A DNA stretch of 58,518 nt from JAKFWI01 sp031399165. Its GTDB lineage: Bacteria; Pseudomonadota; Alphaproteobacteria; Caulobacterales; Aquidulcibacteraceae. The position numbers and the translations under genes are program-made. The notes under the pieces are model-generated. The model saw only the letters and a program-made list of their open reading frames with translations, was not told the DNA's origin and did no database searches. Below are positions 24,695 through 32,600 of this stretch, one piece after another. The stretch covers positions 1 through 58,518 of the forward strand of contig JANNOO010000040.1 in NCBI GenBank assembly GCA_031399165.1, read 5' to 3'. Within the stretch, counting starts at the first letter, position 1; each line of letters opens with the position of its first letter.

Positions 24695-25744
24695 ATGGCG
24701 GACATTTTCGTTTCTTATAAGTCGGAGGACCGGGAGCGGGCCCGTCACGTGGCTGGCGCGCTCCAGGCCGAGGGGTTCGACGTCTGGTGGGATCCGGCGC
24801 TGCAGGCCGGGGAGGACTACCAGGAGGTGATCGACACCAATCTGCGCCAGGCGCTGGTGGTGGTGGTGCTGTGGTCGCCGCTTTCGGTGAAATCGCGCTG
24901 GGTGCGCTCGGAAGCCACGATCGGCGATCGCTACGGCGCGCTGGCGCCCTGCATGATCGAGCCTTGTGATCTGCCCACCGCCTTTGTGCTGGTGCAGACG
25001 GTCGATCTCTCCCATTGGCGCGGCGAGCCAAACGATCCCAAATGGCGTGAATTCGTCACCGAGGTCGCCAACAAGCGCGACAAACGCCGCGCGCTGCGCG
25101 CTACAAATTCACCCGCCGCCGCCGCGCCCGACGCGAACGCGATCGAATCCTTGTTCTGGCAGACGATCAAGGACAGCACCGAGCCAGCCGATTTCCGCTC
25201 CTACATGAAACGCTACCCGCAAGGTCACTTTCATGATCTGGCGCAAAACCGGCTGCAGACGCTGACCGGATCGCGCAGCTCCCGCGCACGCGCGCCCGAT
25301 CCCGAACCGGAGGAAAAAAAGAAGGGTGGCGCGGGGGTTAAAATTCTCGCCGGCCTTGTCGCGCTTGTCGCGCTTGGCGGAGGCGGGTCATTACTCCTTG
25401 GCGCCCAAAACCAGCAAAGCGTCATGGACGGCAATGCGGCCTTCACGGCGGAGCCTGCGCCGCCGCCCGCGCCCGTTTTCAGTATCGCTAAGGGTCTCGC
25501 GGGCAAATGGGGGCCGGCGGGACTTGGCTGCGAATTTCCGCTGACCATCGCCGTCAACGGAGACCAGTTGAACTTCGGCGACGGCGAAGAACCAGTGGCC
25601 GTCGAGGGCGTCGAGCCCGACGGTACAATCCGCGCCGCGGCGGCGAACGGCGGCACGTATTTCTACGCCCTCAGCGGCGGCAACAAGCTCACCGTGCGTT
25701 CCCCCAGTGGCGACAGCGCAAGCTTCACCAAATGCGTCAGCTGA
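24695..25744 (+). CDS. Membrane-anchored TIR-domain protein
   Basis: Domain order: TIR domain (1-120), a helical segment of the SLFWQTIKDS...DFRSYMKRYP type (150-190), a charged linker (PDPEPEEKKK), one membrane helix (215-236) and a secreted beta-rich C-terminal domain (GLAGKWGPAGLGCEFPLTIAV to FTKCVS). The TIR opens ADIFVSYKSEDRERA. It keeps the Glu of the SRWVRSEA helix (Glu73), the position of the catalytic residue in NAD-cleaving TIR domains, so NADase activity is possible. The first gene of a cluster; the next start lies 13 bases inside it. Function is inferred only. Confidence 0.85.
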   Translation: MADIFVSYKSEDRERARHVAGALQAEGFDVWWDPALQAGEDYQEVIDTNLRQALVVVVLWSPLSVKSRWVRSEATIGDRYGALAPCMIEPCDLPTAFVLVQTVDLSHWRGEPNDPKWREFVTEVANKRDKRRALRATNSPAAAAPDANAIESLFWQTIKDSTEPADFRSYMKRYPQGHFHDLAQNRLQTLTGSRSSRARAPDPEPEEKKKGGAGVKILAGLVALVALGGGGSLLLGAQNQQSVMDGNAAFTAEPAPPPAPVFSIAKGLAGKWGPAGLGCEFPLTIAVNGDQLNFGDGEEPVAVEGVEPDGTIRAAAANGGTYFYALSGGNKLTVRSPSGDSASFTKCVS

Positions 25745-26583
25745 TCGCTTTCGCTACGTTCGCGCTAACGGCGTTGCTTTTCGCGACGCCGGGCCACGCC
25801 CAATCCGCTGACCCACCCGCCTGCGCGCCGTATCGCGCGAAATGGGCGAGCGTGAGTGGCGGAAGCGATGTCGCGGCGATGGACGGCGTGATCAAGGTGA
25901 TCCCGACGCTGTGTCCAGCACTTGCGGGTGAAGCAAAGGTGCGGCGCGCCGCCGCGCAGAAAGAAATCGCCGCGCGCGATCCGTGCGTGCGGGCGCGCGA
26001 GGACTGGACTTGGGCGCAAAACGCTACCGACGAAAACACCATGCGCGCCTATCTTGATGGAATGCCGCAGGCGTGCGGCGCGTGGCGTGCGCGCGGGGAG
26101 GAAAGGCTGAACATGCTGGCGTCCCAGCGTGCGGCCGCGACGTTGGAAGCCGAGCGCAAGGCCGCCGCCGCGCGCGTGCCGATCGTCCTGCAGGCGCGAA
26201 ATTTCACGCGTGGAGTCAATGTCGCGGTCGATGCGTGCACGCCCGGTCCCGGCGTGCTCGCCAACGCCCGGCCCTGCAACAACGCGATCAACAGCGCCGA
26301 GTGGGATTTTACCGTCAGCGCGTCCGGCTCATACCAGATGGAAATAGAATACGCCGCGCTGACGCCTCGTCCGGTGAACATCTATATCAACGGCATACGC
26401 ACTTTCATGGGCGCCATTCCCCAAACCACAGGCGGTTGGAACAACACTCATCTGGCCTGGCGGCCGGTTGGCACGTTGGGTTTGACCGTGGGAAAGCCGA
26501 TCACGCTGCGGCTGGAAGGGACCGGCGCGGGCATATTCCCGCATATCCGCGCGATTCGGTTCACGTTGGTGAAGGCGTATTGA
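25732..26583 (+). CDS. Secreted protein: shared N-terminal module plus CBM-like domain
   Basis: A signal peptide (about 1-24, ending GHAQS) leads into a Cys-containing module (ADPPACAPYRAKWASV to LCPALA, about 25-70) that recurs almost unchanged in the next gene. A helical stretch follows. The C-terminal ~130 residues form a jelly-roll-like beta domain (NFTRGVNVAVDACTPG, WDFTVSASGSYQMEIEYA, IRAIRFTLVKAY) resembling carbohydrate-binding CBM6/35-type modules. It overlaps the TIR gene by 13 bases, so the two are likely co-translated. Confidence 0.7.
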   Translation: MRQLIAFATFALTALLFATPGHAQSADPPACAPYRAKWASVSGGSDVAAMDGVIKVIPTLCPALAGEAKVRRAAAQKEIAARDPCVRAREDWTWAQNATDENTMRAYLDGMPQACGAWRARGEERLNMLASQRAAATLEAERKAAAARVPIVLQARNFTRGVNVAVDACTPGPGVLANARPCNNAINSAEWDFTVSASGSYQMEIEYAALTPRPVNIYINGIRTFMGAIPQTTGGWNNTHLAWRPVGTLGLTVGKPITLRLEGTGAGIFPHIRAIRFTLVKAY

Positions 26584-26611
26584 TCGTCCAGCAGAGCTGG
26601 AGGAGGCGGCG

Positions 26612-27439
26612 ATGAAGTTCACAACACTCTGGCTCTGCGCCGTCGCGCTGGTCGCAGCCGCGTCGCATGCCGTAGCCCAACCCGCCGATCCGCCCGCCTG
26701 CGGGCCGTATCGCGCGAAATGGGAGAGCGTGGCGAAGGGCGGCGACGCGGCTGCGATGGATGGCGTGATCAAGGTGATCCCGTCGCTGTGCTCTGCCTTG
26801 GCAGATAGCGCCAAAGCGCGGCGCGCAAGTGTTGCCTCCGCGAGCCTCGCTCCGCAAGTCGCTGCGCTTCGGGCAGCGATAAAGGCTACGCCGGAAGTGA
26901 GCCAACGGCTTATTGAGCGCTACTCGCTTGCGGTTTTTGTTGAGGCGGCGCGTCAAGGCGATGCGGTTGCGGCTAACTTGGCTGGAAAAAAAATCTGGTC
27001 GGATAGCGTGAACGCCAAAGGGGCGATACCGTATTTTCGTCAAGCGTGCCTTGGGGGTATTGCGTCGGCGTGCCACGAGGGCAAACAGATGATGCTCAAC
27101 GCCTATGGCTTTCGCGACGGCGCCCGCGAAGCGCAGCCGCTTATGGAGCATGGTTGCGAACTCGAAAGTGGATGGGCGTGCCACGACGCCGGGCAGGTTC
27201 TGCTGGTGGATGGGTACGGCCTAAAGAATGTGGCCAAGGGGCTTTCGCTTCTTGAGCGGGGCTGTGCAATCGAGCCTGATGGATATGCTGCTTGCTTTCG
27301 GCTCGGCGAGTCATATGCGAAGGGTACGAATGGTGTTTCGCGCGACGATCAGCGCTCTCGTTCCTACTATCAGAGCGGCTGCAAGATACTAACCAGTTTA
27401 AATCAATACACATGCAAACAAATGGGATTTGCCAAGTAA
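26612..27439 (+). CDS. Secreted protein: shared N-terminal module plus Sel1-like repeats
   Basis: A signal peptide (about 1-22, ending AVAQ) precedes the same module as in the upstream gene (ADPPACGPYRAKWESV to LCSALA). The remainder contains Sel1/TPR-like repeats with Cys residues: AIPYFRQACLGGIASAC, AQPLMEHGCELESGWACHDAG, GLSLLERGCAIEPDGYAAC and SYYQSGCKI. Such repeats usually bind protein partners. GGAGGCGGCG precedes the ATG, 28 bases after the upstream stop. The DNA after the shared module is clearly less GC-rich than the module, which suggests a swapped C-terminus. Confidence 0.75.
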   Translation: MKFTTLWLCAVALVAAASHAVAQPADPPACGPYRAKWESVAKGGDAAAMDGVIKVIPSLCSALADSAKARRASVASASLAPQVAALRAAIKATPEVSQRLIERYSLAVFVEAARQGDAVAANLAGKKIWSDSVNAKGAIPYFRQACLGGIASACHEGKQMMLNAYGFRDGAREAQPLMEHGCELESGWACHDAGQVLLVDGYGLKNVAKGLSLLERGCAIEPDGYAACFRLGESYAKGTNGVSRDDQRSRSYYQSGCKILTSLNQYTCKQMGFAK

Positions 27440-27440
27440 A

Positions 27441-28529
27441 CTAAAACAACACCATCTGCTCCCCCGCCCTCGGCGGCCTGCGAAACTGGCTCGCGTCCAG
27501 TTCCAGCCGCGCGGTGTTGAGCCCCAACCTTGCGCAGGCGCGGTGGAAGCGCAGCGCGATCATTTCGGCGAACGGGCCGCGCCCGGTCTGCCGTTCGCCC
27601 CAGGTGGAATCGTAATCCTTGCCGCCGCGCATCTGGCGCAGCACGCTCATGACATGCGCGGCGCGGTCGGGGAAATGCGTCGCCAGCCATTCCTGAAACA
27701 GATCGGAAATTTCCAGCGGCAGGCGCAGCAGCACATAGCCCGCCTCGCGCGCGCCTGCCTCGTGTGCGGCGGCGAGGATGCGCTCCAGTTCGCTTTCGTT
27801 CAGCGCCGGAATGATCGGCGCGGTCATCACCGTCACCGGCACGCCGGCTGACGTCAGCAGGCGGATCGTGTCCAGCCGCTTGTGCGGCGCCGCCGCGCGC
27901 GGCTCCATCACGCGCGCCAGCTTGCGGTCCAGCGTCGTCACTGAGATCGCAACTTTCGCCAGCCTGTGCTCGGCCATCTCCGCGAGGATATCGATATCGC
28001 GCGCCACCAGCGCCGATTTGGTGATCATGCCGACCGGGTGGTGAAACTTCTGCAACACCTGCAACACAGCGCGCGTCACGCCATAGCCGCGCTCGGCGGG
28101 CTGATAGATGTCGGTCACGCCGCCGAGCACGATCGTGCGCGGGCGATAGCCCGGATGCGAAAGCTCTTTCTCCAGCAGCGCCGCCGCATCCGATTTCACG
28201 AAGATGCGGCTCTCGAAATCGAGGCCGGGGGAGAGGCCGACATAGGCGTGGTTCGGCCGCGCGTAACAATAAATGCAGCCATGCTCGCAACCGCGATAGG
28301 TATTGATCGACTGGTCGAACGAAATGTCAGGGCTGTTATTGCGCGAGATGATCGTCTTGGCCGCCTCGTGCTTGATCACCGTGTCGAGCTTCGGCGCCTC
28401 GCCATCGCGCCAGTCCCAGCCATCGTCATAGGCCTCGTGCTGGCGCGCCTCGTACCGGCAGTCGCGATTGGTCCGCGCGCCACGGCCATGCAGGGCGTCC
28501 TTGCCTTGGGCTTGTGACTGTTGTCCCAT
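27441..28529 (-). CDS. PA0069-family radical SAM protein
   Basis: The 362-residue protein has the radical SAM cluster CEHGCIYC (Cys81, 85, 88; C-x3-C-x2-C), followed by YARPNHAYVGLSPGLDFESRIFVK and GGVTDIYQPAER, which identify the SplB-like PA0069 family. It should bind a 4Fe-4S cluster and SAM in the cytoplasm. The substrate is unknown; the SplB relationship hints at nucleic acid. It converges with the Sel1 gene with a one-base gap. A 7-bp palindrome overlaps the start codon. Confidence 0.9.
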   Translation of the reverse strand: MGQQSQAQGKDALHGRGARTNRDCRYEARQHEAYDDGWDWRDGEAPKLDTVIKHEAAKTIISRNNSPDISFDQSINTYRGCEHGCIYCYARPNHAYVGLSPGLDFESRIFVKSDAAALLEKELSHPGYRPRTIVLGGVTDIYQPAERGYGVTRAVLQVLQKFHHPVGMITKSALVARDIDILAEMAEHRLAKVAISVTTLDRKLARVMEPRAAAPHKRLDTIRLLTSAGVPVTVMTAPIIPALNESELERILAAAHEAGAREAGYVLLRLPLEISDLFQEWLATHFPDRAAHVMSVLRQMRGGKDYDSTWGERQTGRGPFAEMIALRFHRACARLGLNTARLELDASQFRRPPRAGEQMVLF

Positions 28530-28540
28530 ACCCGGGACAA
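28521..28540. promoter_or_regulatory. Palindrome over the radical SAM start codon
   Basis: TTGTCCC (28521-28527) and GGGACAA (28534-28540) are perfect arms with a 6-base spacer that contains the ATG region. It could be an operator, or an mRNA hairpin limiting initiation. It is not a LexA-type site of the alphaproteobacterial GTTC-N7-GTTC form. Confidence 0.4.
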
Positions 28541-28692
28541 TAATCCCTTAAATAGCACAAAACAAGAACAAAAGTTAAGGGCGAGATATTTATTGGAACA
28601 CGAGATCCCGCGCAGTCGCAGGAAGCCGCGCGGCTGGCTGGCGAGACTGTTTGCCTGGCCCCATTGAGCGCCGAGCCCGCGAAGCCTGACGC

Positions 28693-29121
28693 TTACGGGC
28701 CGACCGGCCGTTTCGGCAGCGAGCCCTTCAGCGCACACAATTTGCGGCTCCATTCGTTGGTGACGCCGCCCATATGCGGCTTGCCAAGGTGGTCGCCCTT
28801 GTCGCGCCAACCCGCGTTTTCTTTCCACGCGCCGTTCTCTTCGCCGCCTGCAGAACGCATGAGATTGCGCTCGCAATCGAACACCCAGAGGAAGCGCCCG
28901 CGCACAGCACCGGCCTGGATGTCAGCCGCCTTCTTGTATGCGCCCCAGGAATAGACCCAGCCCGTGGCGTCGTCTTCGTAAGCGCTGTCAATGTCGAACC
29001 AGTGGAACACGCCCTCTTTGCCGTAAGGGTCGTTGGGGTCGATCCTGAGCCAGCGTTCGGCGTGAGCCTGCCCGCTCCAAAGCGTGGCGGCGATCGCAGC
29101 AATCCAAACCCAGCGGCGCAT
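28693..29121 (-). CDS. Secreted hypothetical protein (142 aa)
   Basis: A signal peptide (MRRWVWIAAIAATLWSGQAHA) precedes a Trp/Asp-rich mature domain: RIDPNDPYGKEGVFHWFDIDS, GRFLWVFDCERNLMRS and a C-terminal Cys. The FDID...WVFDC pattern resembles the surface-adhesin E-like family of small exported proteins, but that is a tentative reading. The ATG at 29121 gives the clean signal peptide. It lies 54 bases after the SDR stop and could be the last gene of the TetR-SDR transcript. Confidence 0.6.
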   Translation of the reverse strand: MRRWVWIAAIAATLWSGQAHAERWLRIDPNDPYGKEGVFHWFDIDSAYEDDATGWVYSWGAYKKAADIQAGAVRGRFLWVFDCERNLMRSAGGEENGAWKENAGWRDKGDHLGKPHMGGVTNEWSRKLCALKGSLPKRPVGP

Positions 29122-29175
29122 GGCGTTTCTCCCCGGCAACCCGCAATAGCCATAGCCCCTCAAGCCAGGCGGGCG

Positions 29176-29916
29176 CTACCGGAACATGAAATCCCGCTCC
29201 GGCGCGGCAAAGCGCAGGCCGGAATCCAGATAGAGCGTCTGGCCGGTGATCGCGTCGGCCTCCAGCAGGAACACCACCGCCCGCGCCACATCCTCCGCCG
29301 TCGTGCCGCGCTTCAGCGGCGTCTGCGCGTGCAGGCGCTGGTGATCGGCGTCGGATTGCCCCGGCGCCGGCAGCACGTAGCCCGGCGCCACCGCATTCAC
29401 GCGCACGTTCGGCGCCAGCGCGCGCGCCGCCATCTCGGTCGCGCCCGAGAGCGCATATTTGCTCAGCGTGTAGGAGAAGTGATCGGGGTAGGGCGCTGCG
29501 AGTTTGAAATCGAGGAAGTTCACCACGGCCCCGCGCGCGCCAGGCGCCAATTGCTTCGCAAAAGCGCCCATCAATTGCGACGGCGCCAGCGCGTTGATCT
29601 TCATGTGCCGCGCAAAACCCGCTTCGTCGATCGCGCCGATCTCGTCATGCTCGAATATCGCCGCCGCATTGACCAGCGCCGAAAGCGCGACGCCGCAATC
29701 AGCGATCAGCTTTGCCGGGTCATCGCGCTCCAGATCGCATTGCACCGCGCGCGCCTCGGCGCCTTTTCCGCGCAGCACGCTCAGCGTCTCGTCAGCTTCC
29801 GCTTTAGAGTCGCGATAGTGAACGGCCACATTCCAGCGCGGCGCCGCTTCAAGCGCTACCGCACGCCCCAGCCGCTTCGCGCCGCCCGTAACCAGAAGCC
29901 ATTTTCCATCAGGCAT
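29176..29916 (-). CDS. SDR family oxidoreductase, pteridine-reductase-like
   Basis: The 246-residue short-chain dehydrogenase has the NADPH motif TGGAKRLG (10-17), NAAAIFEHD, and the Tyr149/Lys153 pair in FSYTLSKYALSG. The usual catalytic Ser is replaced by Asp136 in VVNFLDFKLA, as in pteridine reductases (PTR1/FolM), so dihydrofolate or dihydropterin reduction is a reasonable guess. It overlaps the tetR stop by 8 bases and is probably co-expressed with it. Confidence 0.85.
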   Translation of the reverse strand: MPDGKWLLVTGGAKRLGRAVALEAAPRWNVAVHYRDSKAEADETLSVLRGKGAEARAVQCDLERDDPAKLIADCGVALSALVNAAAIFEHDEIGAIDEAGFARHMKINALAPSQLMGAFAKQLAPGARGAVVNFLDFKLAAPYPDHFSYTLSKYALSGATEMAARALAPNVRVNAVAPGYVLPAPGQSDADHQRLHAQTPLKRGTTAEDVARAVVFLLEADAITGQTLYLDSGLRFAAPERDFMFR

Positions 29917-30535
29917 TATAAATCGTTCTGACCATGACTTTCAGCGCCTCGCGCGCACGCGCCCAATGCGCCTCAGTCTTCAGCGGCAGGCCGGAAAACT
30001 CGCCATAGGCCGCACCCGACACAACGATCTGCTGGATCGCCGCGATCACCAGCGCATTCAGCGCGGGCGCATCGACGCCTTCGGGTGGTTTCAGGCTGCC
30101 GCGCATTTCGTGCATCCATGCCGCCATGCGCTGCGAGCGCGCCGCGCTCATCGTTTGGACCAGCGGCGAGGGCGCGGCCGCCTCCCAGGCGTTGATCTGC
30201 TGCATCAGCCGGTTGGCGCGCAACAGATCGAGCAGGCCGAGCGCGAGGCGCTGCATTAACTCTGCATAGGTTCGTGGAGCGGGCGTTGAGAGCGGCTTCA
30301 GCAGCTCTGTCAGCTCCGCCGCCAGATCGGCGCCGATGGCTTCGGCCAATCCGTCGAGGCCGCCGAAATAGCGGTAGATCAGCTGCTTGTCGCAACCGGC
30401 CCGCCGGGCAATGGCATTGACGCCAAAGCTCTGAAAGCCCTCCTCGGCCAGCACGTCCTTGGCTGCGTTCAACAGCGCGCGCGCGGTGGCGTCACGATCG
30501 CGGGTGCGGCTTTCCGGGGCTGGTTTGGCCGTCAT
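29909..30535 (-). CDS. TetR family transcriptional regulator
   Basis: The 208-residue repressor has the N-terminal helix-turn-helix (ATARALLNAAKDVLAEEGFQ, then VNAIARRAGCDKQLIYRYFGG). The C-terminal helical ligand domain follows the pattern ELMQRLALGLLDLLRANRLM. The ATG at 30535 has a GAAGGAG ribosome site. It is transcribed with the SDR and diverges from the DUF4386 gene. Two palindromes of its probable operator lie in the divergent gap. Confidence 0.9.
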   Translation of the reverse strand: MTAKPAPESRTRDRDATARALLNAAKDVLAEEGFQSFGVNAIARRAGCDKQLIYRYFGGLDGLAEAIGADLAAELTELLKPLSTPAPRTYAELMQRLALGLLDLLRANRLMQQINAWEAAAPSPLVQTMSAARSQRMAAWMHEMRGSLKPPEGVDAPALNALVIAAIQQIVVSGAAYGEFSGLPLKTEAHWARAREALKVMVRTIYNA

Positions 30536-30579
30536 CGCTCCTTCTTTAAGCGCGCGGGGTGGTCTGCGCCAGCTTTTTA

Positions 30580-30624
30580 TCACCGAGCGGTGACTTTTCC
30601 GCTTGCAATGTCACCGACTGGTGA
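30580..30624. promoter_or_regulatory. Paired TetR operator palindromes
   Basis: TCACCGAGCGGTGA (30580-30593) and TCACCGACTGGTGA (30611-30624) share 5-bp arms TCACC/GGTGA around a 4-base centre. Their starts are 31 bases apart, about three helical turns, so two dimers could sit on one face of the DNA. The flanks (TATCACC / GGTGATA) make the two sites mirror images. A third half-site GTCACCGG follows at 30635. They lie between tetR and the DUF4386 gene, so both directions may be repressed. Confidence 0.75.
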
Positions 30625-30668
30625 TAAATGTCTTGTCACCGGCCAGAGACATGGCCCTGGAGAAGTCC

Positions 30669-31391
30669 ATGACCCAGAAGCAAAACCCTTCGCAGCCCGT
30701 AACAGGGGCAAGCGCCATCGCCCTGGCTATCGCCTTCAACGTGCCGTTCTCAATTCTCGCCGCCACCTATGATTATCCTGACATCCTGCGCGGCGGGGCT
30801 GCCGAGGCGCTGGAGAAGTTCGCCGCCGGGGGTGGGGCGCTGATCCTGACATGGCATGCTTTCGCACTCACCGCGCTTGCGCTGGCGCCGATGGCGATGG
30901 CCCTTGCACTCACCGCTTCGCGCGTCGCCGAAACGCCTGGTCTGGCAATTGGCGCGGCCATTGCCGGCGCGCTCGCGAGCTTTGCGCAGGCGGTCGGCCT
31001 GTTCCGCTGGGTGTTCGTTGTGCCGGGTCTGGCGCGCGCGCATGCTGATCCGGCCTCTGCGCCGGAAGCAAAAGAAGCCGCCGAACGCACGTTCGATCTC
31101 ATCAACCAATATGGCGGCGTCGCGATCGGTGAACATCTCGGCCAGGTGCTGACCGCCTTGTTCGTCGCGCTCACGGCAAAGATGCAGTGGAGCGAATCCC
31201 AACGCGCTACCGCCGGCATTGGCTTTGCGTCAGCGGTCGCGATCGTTGTCGGCGCCAATGAAGGCGTGGCGATTGCGATGGGGGTCTCAGGCGAAGGCTT
31301 CGCCACAACCACGATCGCGGGATTCATGGGCCTTACCGTCTGGCTCATCGCGACCGGCGCCGGACTCATCCGCGGCAAGCGCGCCGGATAG
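30669..31391 (+). CDS. DUF4386-like membrane protein
   Basis: The 240-residue protein has about six hydrophobic helices, among them SAIALAIAFNVPFSIL, LTALALAPMAMALAL, AIAGALASFAQAVGLFRWVF and LTVWLIATGAGLI. The RWVFVVPGLA and FDLINQYGGVAIGEHLG segments are typical of DUF4386 proteins of unknown function. The ATG at 30669 follows TGGAGAAG. It is the probable main target of the divergent TetR. Confidence 0.7.
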   Translation: MTQKQNPSQPVTGASAIALAIAFNVPFSILAATYDYPDILRGGAAEALEKFAAGGGALILTWHAFALTALALAPMAMALALTASRVAETPGLAIGAAIAGALASFAQAVGLFRWVFVVPGLARAHADPASAPEAKEAAERTFDLINQYGGVAIGEHLGQVLTALFVALTAKMQWSESQRATAGIGFASAVAIVVGANEGVAIAMGVSGEGFATTTIAGFMGLTVWLIATGAGLIRGKRAG

Positions 31392-31407
31392 TTCACACTC
31401 TGTGCGA

Positions 31408-31467
31408 CCCTTCTCGCCTTGTGGGAGAAGGTGGATCGCGGCGTCAGCCGCGAGACGGATGAGGGTG
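31408..31467. repeat. Short intergenic palindrome unit
   Basis: Within the 331-base stretch without a gene (31392-31722), this unit holds the hairpin CCTTCTCGCCTTGTGGGAGAAGG, split here as CCTTCTC / GAGAAGG arms, and a second hairpin TCGCGGC / GCCGCGA before GATGAGGGT. It looks like one arm of the composite repeats nearby. The rest of the stretch is repeat copy 2; no gene was seen. Confidence 0.65.
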
Positions 31468-31520
31468 CTATCGCTACACGGAGCGAAAGCCCATGGATGC
31501 ACAAGTGCGCGTGCAGAATA

Positions 31521-31687
31521 AGCTCCCAGCTTCCCCTCGATGGGGAAGCTGTCGAGCGCAGCGAGACTGAAGGGGTGGAAGCGCAACGATGATGGTGAGC
31601 CTCATGAGGCAATGCGCGAACTTACGGCAACACCCCACCCGGCTCAGGCTGCGCCTTTCGCCACCCTCCCCGTGGAGGGGAGGGATG
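31521..31687. repeat. Composite hairpin-loop-hairpin repeat, copy 2
   Basis: The left arm carries CTTCCCCTCGATGGGGAAG and ends AGGGGTGGAAG. The right arm carries CACCCTCCCCGTGGAGGG and starts CAACACCCCACCC. The centre has GCCTC-AT-GAGGC followed by CGCGAACTTACGG, closely matching copy 1. The arms of this copy pair less perfectly than in copy 1. It lies just after the 3' end of fliE. Confidence 0.8.
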
Positions 31688-31722
31688 AAGAAGTGAGCGC
31701 TGCGTCGCGGCTCACCGCGCGC

Positions 31723-32025
31723 CTAGATCGGCATGCGCAGAATTTCCTGATACGCCTGGATCACCTGGTCGCGCACGGCGACAACGGTTTCCAGCGTGCT
31801 CTCGGCGGCGGAGATCGCCGTCACCACATCGACAATATCGGATTTGCCGGTGGCGGCGGCCATGCCCTGAACTTCGGCGGCTTTCGTCGTCGATTGCGCG
31901 TCGCGCAGCGCGTTCTGCACCAGCGCGCCGAAATCGACGCTGTCTTCGCCCGCTTGCAGCTTGCTCTGCGCGGCGTTGGCGACGGCCTGATAGGCCTTGG
32001 ATACTGAAACCGGATCGATGGCCAT
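31723..32025 (-). CDS. fliE: Flagellar hook-basal body protein FliE
   Basis: FliE joins the MS ring to the proximal rod and is exported by the flagellar secretion system. The 100-residue protein shows AISAAESTLETVVAVRDQVIQAYQEILRMPI-type C-terminal features: TAISAAESTLETVVAVRD and AYQEILRMPI. A GGAGATAAC ribosome site precedes the ATG. It is third in flgB-flgC-fliE, the last of the three on the minus strand. A 50-residue ORF fills the gap to flgC. Confidence 0.95.
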   Translation of the reverse strand: MAIDPVSVSKAYQAVANAAQSKLQAGEDSVDFGALVQNALRDAQSTTKAAEVQGMAAATGKSDIVDVVTAISAAESTLETVVAVRDQVIQAYQEILRMPI

Positions 32026-32026
32026 G

Positions 32027-32179
32027 TTATCTCCAGCGTCCGCCGGTCACCGGCACGGCGCGGCGCGAACGCCCAGTGACGAGGCGGACCATCTGGTTCA
32101 GCCGGCGCCGGTTGATGAAATAAGACGCCATGTGCCCGGTCTGCCGGAGATGAAAAAGGATAAGGGAAAATCCAGTCAT
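32027..32179 (-). CDS. Possible small basic protein between flgC and fliE (50 aa)
   Basis: The ATG at 32179 directly follows the flgC TAA, and the stop is one base before the fliE ATG, so the frame fills the whole 153-base gap. The product begins MTGFSLILFHLRQTG and has an Arg-rich second half (RSRRAVPVTGGRWR). No family is recognised and no separate ribosome site exists, so it would depend on re-initiation from flgC. It may equally be chance. Confidence 0.35.
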   Translation of the reverse strand: MTGFSLILFHLRQTGHMASYFINRRRLNQMVRLVTGRSRRAVPVTGGRWR

Positions 32180-32590
32180 TTAGCGCCTCAAAAGGTCAAG
32201 CGCGCGGGACGTCATCTGGCGCGCCGCGTCGATGATGTTGAGATTGGCTTCGTAGGCGCGAGACGCCTCGCGCAGATCCATCATCTCGGTCAGCGAGTTG
32301 ACGTTGGACATTTTCACATAGCCATTCGCATCCGCCGCCGGGTGGCCCGGATTGTACGAAAGTTTGAATTCGGACTGATCGTCCTGCGCGCCGGTGACGA
32401 GCACGCCTTTTACACCATCCTCCAGCGTTCTGGGCTCCAGGATCGGAATGCGCCGCCGGAACGGATCGGCGCCAGGCGTGTTTCCCGTCGATTCGGCGTT
32501 CGCCAGGTTTTCGGCGGTGATCCGCATACGCACGGTCTGAGCGCGCAGACCCGAAGCGGCGGCGGCCATGGCGGAGGTGATTTCACTCAT
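32180..32590 (-). CDS. flgC: Flagellar basal-body rod protein FlgC
   Basis: FlgC is a proximal rod subunit. The 136-residue protein has the N-terminal rod signature SGLRAQTVRMRITAENLANAEST, the DPFRRRIPILEP strand, and the C-terminal helix LREASRAYEANLNIIDAARQM, the pattern by which axial proteins pack. It follows flgB by 10 bases. Confidence 0.95.
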   Translation of the reverse strand: MSEITSAMAAAASGLRAQTVRMRITAENLANAESTGNTPGADPFRRRIPILEPRTLEDGVKGVLVTGAQDDQSEFKLSYNPGHPAADANGYVKMSNVNSLTEMMDLREASRAYEANLNIIDAARQMTSRALDLLRR

Positions 32591-32600
32591 CGGCCATTAC

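Noticed and set aside
28592..28666. Possible 24-residue basic peptide from a TTG start in the radical SAM upstream region
   Set aside because: Weak ribosome site, no conservation evidence and rare start codon; it could be chance.
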